Below are positions 8,461-15,478 of a DNA stretch of 64,000 nucleotides, piece by piece. Position numbers and translations under genes: made by a program. Under the pieces are notes generated by a model, which ran no database searches, was not told where the DNA came from, and saw nothing but the letters and a program-made list of their open reading frames with translations. Origin of the DNA: JACOMS01 sp964352785 (lineage in GTDB: Bacteria; Pseudomonadota; Alphaproteobacteria; Caulobacterales; Maricaulaceae); assembly GCA_964352785.1 (NCBI GenBank), contig CAYGTI010000005.1, positions 1 to 64,000 of the forward strand, in the 5' to 3' direction. The stretch's first letter is position 1. Each line of letters begins with the position of its first letter.

Positions 8461-9279
8461 CTATAACATAGGCCGCGCAGGTACGAGATCCCCGCCGATC
8501 CTTACGGGCTCGCACCGCAGAGCCAACCCGGTCTTGTTATCTGTCTCTACAAATACACCGCACATAGTGCCCTCGCCCGTAGCAGGCGTGAAGCGCTCTT
8601 TGCGCATCCGGGTGGTAAATCGGTGCAAAGGCTCTTCTTTGTCCATGCCAATAACGCTATTATAATCACCGCACATGCCTGCGTCCGTTTGGTAGGCAGT
8701 ACCGCCGTCCAAAATGCGCGTATCTGCTGTCGGTGTGTGGGTGTGAGTGCCAACAACGAGAGACGCCCTCCCATCGCAAAAATATCCCATGCCCTGTTTT
8801 TCCGAACTAGCCTCGGCGTGCATATCAATCAGCACGGCGTCCGCAATCTCGCCCATTGGCGCGGCGGCAAGCTCTTTCTCAACCGCTGCGAACGGATCAT
8901 CCAGCGCGTCCATATAGACTCGGCCCAACACATTGACGACCAGCATCCTGTAACCGCCAAGCTCATACAGGCCAGAACCTTTTCCGGGCGCAGTGCCCGC
9001 CGGGTAATTAACAGGCCGCAGGACTTTGTCGGATTGGTCGATATAGGTTGTTCCCGACGGGTTATCAAAACTGTGATTACCTAGCGTAATAATGTCCACA
9101 CCCGCATCGAACAGATCCTGCGCCGTGCCGGGTGTTATTCCAAATCCGCCCGCCGCATTCTCGGCGTTGCAGATCACGGCATGCAGGTTCAAATCTTCGC
9201 GCAGATGCGGCAGGTGCCGGGCAACTGCCTTGCGTCCGGATTTACCGACAACATCGCCTAAAAATACAAACCGCATCAA
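8461..9279 (-). CDS. YmdB family metallophosphoesterase (TIGR00282 type)
   Basis: A 272-aa protein with the YmdB metal-binding pattern: GDVVGKSGR near the N-terminus (Asp9), NAENAAGG (about 40-47), LGNHSFD (about 66-72), DMHAEASSEK (about 148-157) and GTHTHTPTADTRIL. It ends with the DAGMCGDYNSVIG segment seen in the family. Bacillus YmdB is a cyclic-nucleotide phosphodiesterase affecting biofilm and motility; the alphaproteobacterial role is not settled. Its start overlaps the stop of the next upstream gene (5-FCL, 9276) by four bases, showing an rsmE/5-FCL/ymdB operon. Confidence 0.92.
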   Translation of the reverse strand: MMRFVFLGDVVGKSGRKAVARHLPHLREDLNLHAVICNAENAAGGFGITPGTAQDLFDAGVDIITLGNHSFDNPSGTTYIDQSDKVLRPVNYPAGTAPGKGSGLYELGGYRMLVVNVLGRVYMDALDDPFAAVEKELAAAPMGEIADAVLIDMHAEASSEKQGMGYFCDGRASLVVGTHTHTPTADTRILDGGTAYQTDAGMCGDYNSVIGMDKEEPLHRFTTRMRKERFTPATGEGTMCGVFVETDNKTGLALRCEPVRIGGDLVPARPML

Positions 9280-9833
9280 AAATCCTTAAAATATTTATCC
9301 GTCAATACTGCGTCAAGCTCTTGGTCAAACGGACCAACCGGCAAGCTCGCCGCTTCTTGACCAGCAAACGCTACCCCGCAAGTAAAAATATTGCCCTTCT
9401 CTCTTAAGCAGGAAATCGTGCGGTCATAAAACCCGCCGCCATATCCGAGGCGATCGCCATTTTTTGTAAACGCCAACAGCGGCACCAACAGGACGCTGGG
9501 CCGAATTTCTGGCTGATGAGGAAACGGCTCCCGCGTATGAAAAGGCCCGGTTTTAAGTTTATCACCGGGGTGCCACGCCCGCATCATCAGCGGGTGACAG
9601 ACGCGCGCCGTGCAAGGAAGCGCGATCTCATGCCCCATATTGTGCAGCGCGAACAAAAGCGGCTTGGTATCAATTTCATCTCTAAGAGGCCAAAACCCGG
9701 CAATAACATCGCCTTTGAACCGCGCCGCCGGAAAATGCCTAATCAGCTCAGGCCCGGCCATGAGATCCTGCGCGGCGAGGCGCGCCTGTTTCGCTTGTAG
9801 CCGTGCCCGCACTTTTTGGGACTTTATGTTCAC
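9276..9833 (-). CDS. 5-formyltetrahydrofolate cyclo-ligase
   Basis: About 185 aa; ATP-dependent conversion of 5-formyl-THF to 5,10-methenyl-THF. Family motifs: basic N-terminus (SQKVRARLQAKQARL), IAGFWPLRDEIDTKPLL, and the C-terminal LLVPLLAFTKNGDRLGYGGGFYDRTI signature. I chose GTG at 9833 because it forms a GTGA overlap with the rsmE stop; an upstream start at 9863 would only add residues buried in rsmE. Gene neighbourhood: downstream of rsmE, overlapping the ymdB-like gene by four bases. Confidence 0.93.
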   Translation of the reverse strand: MNIKSQKVRARLQAKQARLAAQDLMAGPELIRHFPAARFKGDVIAGFWPLRDEIDTKPLLFALHNMGHEIALPCTARVCHPLMMRAWHPGDKLKTGPFHTREPFPHQPEIRPSVLLVPLLAFTKNGDRLGYGGGFYDRTISCLREKGNIFTCGVAFAGQEAASLPVGPFDQELDAVLTDKYFKDF

Positions 9834-10567
9834 AACTGCCAATCGCCTTGCGCGGCTTGCCACAAGGTTAGCAGTGAAAGCGCCGCCGTGTCGGCGCGCA
9901 GAATACGCGGGCCGAGGGAGACAGGGTGCACAAATGTGTGACTGCGTAGCCGCTCACGCTCCTGCGGGGAAAACCCACCCTCTGGACCTATCATGAGAGC
10001 CGCCGGGCCATCCATATTTTGCATGACCTCCAACGCAGGCGGGCAATCGCCGCCTTCATCCGCCATAATAAGCGCGCGCGCTGGATCCCACCCCTCTAAA
10101 AGCTGATCCAGTGTCATCGGGTCTTTTAAGTCCGGCAAACACAACCGCTCCGTCTGTTCTGCGGCCTCAATGATTTGAGCGCTCATTTTGCCAAGATTGA
10201 TTTTACCAAATTGTGTGCGGTGGGTCAGCACAGGTTGCAGACGGGCGACGCCCAACTCGGTGGCTTTTTCCAGAATAAAGCTATTACGGTGTTTACGGAT
10301 GGGCGTAAAGCAGAGCCACACATCAGGCACAGGCACAGGCGTGCGTAGCTGTTCGGAGACGATCAACGCCGCACAGCGTTTCGTTATCTCGGAAATGTCG
10401 GCGCGCCACTCGCCGTCCCGGCCATTGAAAACACGAAGACTACCGCCCTCTTTCATCCGCAGGACGTTTGCCAGATAATGAATCTGGTCTTTGGGAAGAT
10501 CAATCTGCGCGCCTTCGAAAAGGGGCACATCAATATAAAGACGGGTGAGTGTGTAATTTTCACGCAT
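9830..10567 (-). CDS. rsmE: 16S rRNA (uracil1498-N3)-methyltransferase
   Basis: About 245 aa from ATG 10567, matching the usual RsmE length; the frame stays open to 10648 but that would add 27 unmatched residues. The N-terminal PUA-like part has 'HYLANVLRMKEGG' and 'FNGRDGEW'. The C-terminal SPOUT methyltransferase domain carries the SAM-binding trefoil-knot motifs MIGPEGGFSPQERE and LGPRILRADTAALS. It methylates N3 of U1498 in 16S rRNA. The start faces ubiA (plus strand), leaving roughly 100 bases for divergent promoters. The rsmE-ubiA neighbourhood is familiar in alphaproteobacteria. Confidence 0.95.
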   Translation of the reverse strand: MRENYTLTRLYIDVPLFEGAQIDLPKDQIHYLANVLRMKEGGSLRVFNGRDGEWRADISEITKRCAALIVSEQLRTPVPVPDVWLCFTPIRKHRNSFILEKATELGVARLQPVLTHRTQFGKINLGKMSAQIIEAAEQTERLCLPDLKDPMTLDQLLEGWDPARALIMADEGGDCPPALEVMQNMDGPAALMIGPEGGFSPQERERLRSHTFVHPVSLGPRILRADTAALSLLTLWQAAQGDWQL

Positions 10568-10671
10568 GGGATTGTCATAATATAGGAAAGCCGCATAATC
10601 ACGCAAAAATAAAGGAATGTCATTCCTGACTAAACCGAGTGTAGACACGGACTGACAGAGTGAGACGCCCT

Positions 10672-11637
10672 ATGACGGATACCATCAAAGATGCCGATCA
10701 GAATCATTGGGTTTACCGCGCCCCGCAGCCCATGCAGCCTTTTTTGCAGCTTGCGCGCTATGATCGGCCCGTAGGATATTGGCTGCTGGCCCTACCGGGC
10801 TGGATCGGGCTGGCCTTTGCGTCGCTTTCGCACGGCTTTGCACTAACGGATTTGAAATGGGCGGGACTTATCTTGATCGGGGCCATCGCCATGCGCGGCG
10901 CGGGCTGCACGTATAATGACATTGTTGACCGCAATCTAGACGCCCAAGTCGAGCGCACGGCACTACGTCCCATCCCGGCGGGTACGATAAGTTTGAAAAA
11001 AGCTTGGCTGTGGCTCGCCGTACAGTGTTTCGTAGGATCAGCGGTTCTATTGTGCCTGCCGCGCCTTGCGCAGATCATTTCGCTGTGCTCAATCCCGCTA
11101 GTCGCAGCGTACCCGTTTATGAAGCGCATTACATGGTGGCCCCAAGTCTGGCTCGGCCTGACGTTTAACTGGGCCGTTTTAGTGGCTTATGCGGCCAAAA
11201 CTGGCACGGTGTCTCCCGCAGTAATTGTCTTATATATCGGGTTGATATTTTGGACGATTGGCTATGACACGATCTACGCCTGTCAAGACATTGAAGACGA
11301 TATGAAAATTGGCGTGAAGTCGACCGCTAGGCGGTTTGGGAAAAGTCTACTAAAAGGGGTTTTTGTCAGCTATTTTCTTTCTTTGTTATTCGTAATGATG
11401 GCGATAACCTATCAAGTTGATAAAACCCCCACACTCAGTACTCTTGTAGCTAGTTTCATGATTGTCATACCCTTTGGCGCACATTTATTGTTCCAAGCAT
11501 ATCGATTGTCTCCAGAAAACAAGGAACAAGCTTTAAGGTTTTTCAAATCTAATCGAACAGCAGCTATATACCTCGTTTTGGCGTTATCTATAGCAGGGCT
11601 ATTACTCAGTCTTCTACCGTTTTATTCTGGACCATAA
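10672..11637 (+). CDS. ubiA: 4-hydroxybenzoate polyprenyltransferase
   Basis: About 321 aa membrane prenyltransferase that attaches the polyprenyl tail to 4-hydroxybenzoate in ubiquinone synthesis. The two Asp-rich motifs that bind prenyl diphosphate/Mg are NDIVDRNLD at 82-90 and YDTIYACQDIEDD at 198-210. About eight or nine membrane helices are visible. Start is ATG 10672 or an in-frame GTG at 10660; neither has a strong ribosome-binding site. It is divergent from rsmE. A small 6-bp hairpin (ATCACG/CGTGAT, 11637-11652) overlaps the stop region, but without a T tract. Confidence 0.95.
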   Translation: MTDTIKDADQNHWVYRAPQPMQPFLQLARYDRPVGYWLLALPGWIGLAFASLSHGFALTDLKWAGLILIGAIAMRGAGCTYNDIVDRNLDAQVERTALRPIPAGTISLKKAWLWLAVQCFVGSAVLLCLPRLAQIISLCSIPLVAAYPFMKRITWWPQVWLGLTFNWAVLVAYAAKTGTVSPAVIVLYIGLIFWTIGYDTIYACQDIEDDMKIGVKSTARRFGKSLLKGVFVSYFLSLLFVMMAITYQVDKTPTLSTLVASFMIVIPFGAHLLFQAYRLSPENKEQALRFFKSNRTAAIYLVLALSIAGLLLSLLPFYSGP

Positions 11638-11717
11638 TCACGCCCTCGTGATGAAACGTAACTGGAACACGATGAAGGCTCTTCCTATATAGGCTCCAAA
11701 TACAGAGGAGGCATATA

Positions 11718-12215
11718 ATGCTTACACGAAGACTATTTACACTTGGCAGCGCGGCGACCGTCCTCGCGGCCTGCAGTAAATCACACACAAACGCCAATGC
11801 AGCGGAGACTATAATGGACAATACAGACTGGACAAACCTGACAGAATCTGAGTGGCAAGATCGCTTGACAGCGATGGAATTCAACGTCCTGCGCGAAGAA
11901 GGCACAGAACGCGCCGGCACCAGCCCGCTCAATGACGAAAAACGCAGCGGTACATTTGTTTGCGCCGGATGCGCGCTACCTTTGTTTAAGTCAGACACAA
12001 AATTTGAGTCCGGTACAGGCTGGCCAAGTTTTTACGACTATATCCCCGGTGCGTTGGGCATGAAAGAAGACCGCAAGTTTTTTATGAAACGTACGGAATA
12101 TCACTGCGCGCGCTGCGGCGGGCACCAAGGCCATGTTTTTAAAGACGGCCCCCGCCCAACAGGTCTGAGATATTGTAATAATGGCGTGGCGCTGGATTTC
12201 GTGGCTGATGCTTAA
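11718..12215 (+). CDS. msrB: Exported peptide-methionine (R)-S-oxide reductase (MsrB)
   Basis: A 165-aa MsrB. Zinc cysteines are C82/C85 and C130/C133 (CAGC, CARC). The catalytic Cys153 is in RYCNN, a variant of the usual RYCIN. GWPSF (101-105) and the HQGHVF loop are conserved. Unlike cytoplasmic MsrB, it has an N-terminal leader with twin arginines (RR at 4-5) and a lipobox LAAC (16-19), so it is probably a membrane-anchored periplasmic lipoprotein that repairs oxidised methionines in exported proteins. AGAGGAGG (11703-11710) precedes the ATG. Confidence 0.93.
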   Translation: MLTRRLFTLGSAATVLAACSKSHTNANAAETIMDNTDWTNLTESEWQDRLTAMEFNVLREEGTERAGTSPLNDEKRSGTFVCAGCALPLFKSDTKFESGTGWPSFYDYIPGALGMKEDRKFFMKRTEYHCARCGGHQGHVFKDGPRPTGLRYCNNGVALDFVADA

Positions 12216-12401
12216 CCCTGACGGGACTCCCCATCGGAGCTCCGAAAGAGGAAAAATCTTTATGTGTTCCGGTTAATAAGACGTAAAAGGGGCCGTAAAT
12301 TTCATAAAACTTCTTGATTGCGCTGCGCGGATTTTTAGCTAAGATTTACCAATCAATTAGCCGTCCGATCCCCGGGCCGCGTTATCGAAAGGAGGTGCGA
12401 T

Positions 12402-12580
12402 TTGTTTATCTATTTTGAGGGGACCGCCCAACACTGTTAAATCAGTAATTTCGTAAACGCGAATTGGGTATCTTGTGCAATCTACTCGACATGCACTTAT
12501 CTACAGAGAAGCCGGTATAGCTCCGGTCGGACCCAAACTTCAAAACGAGGCCGCTTGATACTGTCGAGCGGCCTTTGTTA
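12402..12580 (+). ncRNA. Candidate structured small RNA or leader RNA
   Basis: No known family recognised. Visible helices: TTGGGT (12464-12469) with ACCCAA (12531-12536), closing two inner hairpins, GTGCA/TGCAC (12475-12479 with 12492-12496) and CCGG/CCGG (12512-12515 with 12523-12526). This three-way-junction-like fold runs straight into a terminator hairpin. A short leader frame (12402-12440) overlaps its 5' part. It could be a free-standing sRNA, an attenuator, or the remnant of a lost gene. Confidence 0.33.
12548..12580 (+). terminator. Intrinsic terminator hairpin upstream of rpoN
   Basis: AGGCCGCT (12548-12555) pairs perfectly with AGCGGCCT (12567-12574) and is followed by TTTGTTATG, a short T-rich tract. 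An alternative 12-bp pairing, ATACTGTCGAGC (12558-12569) with GCTCGACAGTAT (12589-12600), uses the same bases and excludes it, so the two are mutually exclusive. Confidence 0.6.
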
Positions 12581-12665
12581 TGCCAAACGCTCGACAGTAT
12601 GATTAATTAATTCTGAAGAATCTTAAGCGGCAAAAATCGTGCCAAGATTACTTCTCCTTAAAGAA

Positions 12666-12693
12666 TTGCTGTTATCTCTAGCCAAAATAGAAT
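12666..12693 (+). promoter_or_regulatory. Probable sigma70 promoter of rpoN
   Basis: TTGCTG (12666-12671), 16-base spacer, TAGAAT (12688-12693), placing transcription start about 15 bases before the rpoN ATG (12715). A GGTGGGGGA stretch serves as ribosome-binding site. It lies downstream of the terminator, so rpoN may be transcribed independently of the upstream RNA. Confidence 0.4.
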
Positions 12694-12714
12694 TCCTTTG
12701 GTGGGGGACATAAA

Positions 12715-14214
12715 ATGGCCATAGCGCCTAAGTTACAGCTCAAACAGAGCCAGTCATTAGTGATGACGCCGCAATTGCAGCAAGCGATTAAGCTGTTGCA
12801 ATTATCCAATATTGAACTTTCAGCCTTTGTCGAAGAGCAGCTTGAGAGCAATCCTCTGCTAGAGCGCGGCACAGGCGACGAAAACCGCCGGGGCGAAGAT
12901 TCTGATGCATCTGAGTCCACCGAAAGTTACTCAGAAATCAGCCTTGAGACGCAAGCCGGGAAAGCCGAAGAGTCTTTGGACGCGCCGGATCACGCCATTA
13001 ATACGGAGGCCACAGTCTCCGAGCAAGCCATGGATGTTGGCGGCAGCGTTGATTGGTCAAAAGCAGGGTCCGGCGGAAGCTTAAATGGATCATCTGATTA
13101 TGACGCCGCCGCGAACACAGCCGCTGAAAAAACACTTTCCGAGCATCTACACGAGCAATTAGCAATGGCCGTTCACGACCCCAAAGACCGTTTAATCGGG
13201 GTTTATTTGATCGACCACGTCGACGAGAACGGATATTTACGCGCACAATTAGGCGAGCTTGCGGACAGACTCGGGGTCTCGGAATTGCGGGTTCAGTCTC
13301 TATTAACAAACCTTCAAACCTTCGAGCCCACGGGCGTGTTTGCCCGGGATTTGCGCGAGTGTCTCTCCTTGCAGCTTCGCGAAAAAAATCTGCTCAACTC
13401 TCCCATGCAGGGGCTTATTGATAATCTGCCCATGCTCGCCAAGCATGATCTGGGCGGACTGGGTAAGATATGTGATGTCGATAAAGAGACGCTTCAAACC
13501 ATGATTTTGAGCCTCAGGGCTTTATCTCCCAAACCAGGGTTGGCTTATGGCGGGGACATGGCAGCAGCCGTCGAACCAGACGTGTCCATACGCGAGACGC
13601 CAAATGGCGGTTGGGCGGTAGAGTTGAACGCTGACACCCTGCCACGTGTTTTGGTCAATAATCGCTATTTTGCCGAAATCTGCGGCCCAAACGCTGATGA
13701 GCCCACCCGTACCTTTATGACCGAGTGTCACCAAACTGCCAGTTGGCTGGTTAAAGCGCTGGATCAGCGCGCTCGCACAGTCCTTAAAGTCGCAACAGAG
13801 ATTGTCCGCCAACAAGACGGATTCTTTGCTTATGGCGTAGATCACTTACGCCCACTTAACCTGCGCACCGTTGCAGAAGCCATTGAGATGCACGAGAGTA
13901 CAGTCAGCCGGGTAACATCGAATAAGTTTATGGCGACCCCGCGCGGACTGTTTGAGTTTAAATATTTTTTCACCGCCTCCATCCCCTCTATTGATGGCGG
14001 GGAAGCCTATAGCGCCGAGGCCGTGCGGCACCGGATTAAACACTTAATCTCTGAGGAAACAGCCAAGACGGTGATGTCAGATGACAAAATCGTCGATATG
14101 CTGCGTATAGACGGTATAGATGTGGCCCGCCGAACCGTCGCAAAATATCGCGAAGCTTTGGGCATCCCGTCCTCCGTTGAGCGCCGCCGGATTTTCCGCA
14201 ATAACGCATTCTAA
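12715..14214 (+). CDS. rpoN: RNA polymerase sigma-54 factor
   Basis: A 499-aa sigma-54. Region I is the Gln/Leu-rich N-terminus (LKQSQSLVMTPQLQQAIKLLQLS, quoted here in part: residues about 8-30) that receives activator input; an acidic region II follows to about residue 125; then the core-binding domain and the C-terminal DNA-binding part with a helix-turn-helix and the RpoN box ARRTVAKYRE at 471-480, which reads the -24 promoter element. Length is normal. It heads a group with hpf and ptsN, the common proteobacterial order linking sigma-54 to nitrogen-PTS control. Confidence 0.98.
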   Translation: MAIAPKLQLKQSQSLVMTPQLQQAIKLLQLSNIELSAFVEEQLESNPLLERGTGDENRRGEDSDASESTESYSEISLETQAGKAEESLDAPDHAINTEATVSEQAMDVGGSVDWSKAGSGGSLNGSSDYDAAANTAAEKTLSEHLHEQLAMAVHDPKDRLIGVYLIDHVDENGYLRAQLGELADRLGVSELRVQSLLTNLQTFEPTGVFARDLRECLSLQLREKNLLNSPMQGLIDNLPMLAKHDLGGLGKICDVDKETLQTMILSLRALSPKPGLAYGGDMAAAVEPDVSIRETPNGGWAVELNADTLPRVLVNNRYFAEICGPNADEPTRTFMTECHQTASWLVKALDQRARTVLKVATEIVRQQDGFFAYGVDHLRPLNLRTVAEAIEMHESTVSRVTSNKFMATPRGLFEFKYFFTASIPSIDGGEAYSAEAVRHRIKHLISEETAKTVMSDDKIVDMLRIDGIDVARRTVAKYREALGIPSSVERRRIFRNNAF

Positions 14215-14331
14215 AAAATTCATTTTATCTCAATTTATGTAGTTGCAAATTTGAAAGGCGCAGATTTCGGTCTGTTCAGCCTTCTAATTTGTGCTATGCT
14301 CATTTTATAAACCCCTTGAAAGGACTCCCAT

Positions 14332-14898
14332 ATGCAGCTCCAAATTGCTTCTAAAGGCATCGATGTTTCAGACGCCCTGCGCGAGAGAATTACAGATCGG
14401 TTGGGAGACATCATGGATAAATACATACATATGGACAGTGACGTTCAAGTCTCTATCAGCCGCGAAGGTACAGGATTTCGTACGCTTTGCTCCGTGCACC
14501 TCCCGTCAGGCGCATCGCTTGAGAGTAAAGGCCAAGCCCATGATGGATATGCGTCTGCCGACGAAGCCCTCGAGCACATCGAGAAACGCATCCGGCGTTA
14601 CTCTCGGCGCCTCAAAGACCATAACGCTGAGAGCAAAGCGTCCGCATTTTCCATGTTCATTTTGCAAAATCCCGTCACCGAGAGCTACGATGATGATGCC
14701 GCGCTTGGCAATACTGATCCCATTGTCATTGCCGAGAAACCGGGGCAGATCAAAACCATGACGCCGGGTATGGCCTCACTGGAATTAGGTCTCGCGGATA
14801 CAGGCGTGGTTATTTTCAATAATGCCAAGCACGGCGGGCTGAATGTTGTATTTAAGCGCTCAGACGGCAATATCGGATGGATTGACCCCAAGTCCTAA
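14332..14898 (+). CDS. hpf: Ribosome hibernation promoting factor, long form
   Basis: A 188-aa protein with the N-terminal HPF/YfiA fold (about residues 1-105; 'MQLQIASKGIDVSDALRERI' region and basic RRYSRRLKDH), an acidic linker and the C-terminal dimerisation domain (about 130-188; FNNAKHGGLNVVFKRSDGNIG). Long HPF dimerises 70S ribosomes into inactive 100S particles during starvation. GAAAGGACT precedes the ATG. The 117-base gap after rpoN could hold its own promoter. Between rpoN and ptsN, as in most proteobacteria. Confidence 0.96.
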   Translation: MQLQIASKGIDVSDALRERITDRLGDIMDKYIHMDSDVQVSISREGTGFRTLCSVHLPSGASLESKGQAHDGYASADEALEHIEKRIRRYSRRLKDHNAESKASAFSMFILQNPVTESYDDDAALGNTDPIVIAEKPGQIKTMTPGMASLELGLADTGVVIFNNAKHGGLNVVFKRSDGNIGWIDPKS

Positions 14899-14946
14899 GC
14901 CGTATATGAGGCGGCCAAACTCTCACCCCAAGCAGGCCCAACGCAA

Positions 14947-15426
14947 ATGCGCATTGATGATCTTATAGGAGCCAAGTCTGTTGCCGTTAATTTAAAGGCG
15001 GCCAGCAAGAAGCAACTCTTTCAGGATATGGCAAAACTTCTTGTCGATAGCGGCGTATTGGGCAATGAAAAAATCTCAGTCCGTGACATCGTCGCCGCTG
15101 CCATGGAGCGCGAGCGGCTCGGCACCACAGGGGTCGGATCAGGGGTCGCTCTACCCCACGCCCGGATTGACGGAGCTGACCGCGTTCACGCTGCTTTTGT
15201 ACGGCTCGAGGTGCCGCTAGATTATGACGCAATTGACGAGCGCCCGGTTGACTTAGTTGCCTTGTTGATAGCGCCTAGCCATGCCGGCGGCGATCACTTA
15301 CGAGCGCTCGCACAAATTTCGCGGCGCCTGCGCCGCGAGGATGTTAGGGCCCGATTGCGCGCTGCGCCGAGCGCAGAAAGCCTATATATATCCCTCATTG
15401 ATGATAGCGTATCAGCAGCCTCATAA
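14947..15426 (+). CDS. ptsN: PTS IIA-like nitrogen regulatory protein (EIIA-Ntr)
   Basis: A 159-aa EIIA domain of the fructose/mannitol type. The phospho-accepting His71 lies in GVALPHARI (67-74). It belongs to the phosphoenolpyruvate-driven Ntr phosphorelay (EI-Ntr, NPr, EIIA-Ntr), which regulates rather than transports; partners are not in this window. Length is typical. It follows hpf by 48 bases on the same strand and precedes ppk1 by 52 bases, so co-transcription is likely with the former and possible with the latter. Confidence 0.95.
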   Translation: MRIDDLIGAKSVAVNLKAASKKQLFQDMAKLLVDSGVLGNEKISVRDIVAAAMERERLGTTGVGSGVALPHARIDGADRVHAAFVRLEVPLDYDAIDERPVDLVALLIAPSHAGGDHLRALAQISRRLRREDVRARLRAAPSAESLYISLIDDSVSAAS

Positions 15427-15478
15427 TTCACGAAACTGACATCTTTGTGCGGGACAAGGCGAAAACGGAAAACCGGAC

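Larger units (their letters stand above)
12216..12714. other. 500-base gene-free region upstream of rpoN
   Basis: No protein-coding gene of convincing length. Contents, left to right: a plain AT-rich stretch after msrB; a perfect 10-base Shine-Dalgarno match AAAGGAGGTG (12388-12397) followed by a possible 12-codon reading frame starting TTG at 12402; a set of small hairpins (12434-12536); a terminator hairpin (12548-12574) and a competing inverted repeat (12558-12600); and a likely sigma70 promoter for rpoN. In many alphaproteobacteria rpoN follows lptA/lptB; here it does not. Confidence 0.6.

Noticed and set aside
11637..11652. Small inverted repeat ATCACG/CGTGAT after ubiA as a terminator.
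   Set aside because: Only six base pairs with no T tract; too weak to list separately.
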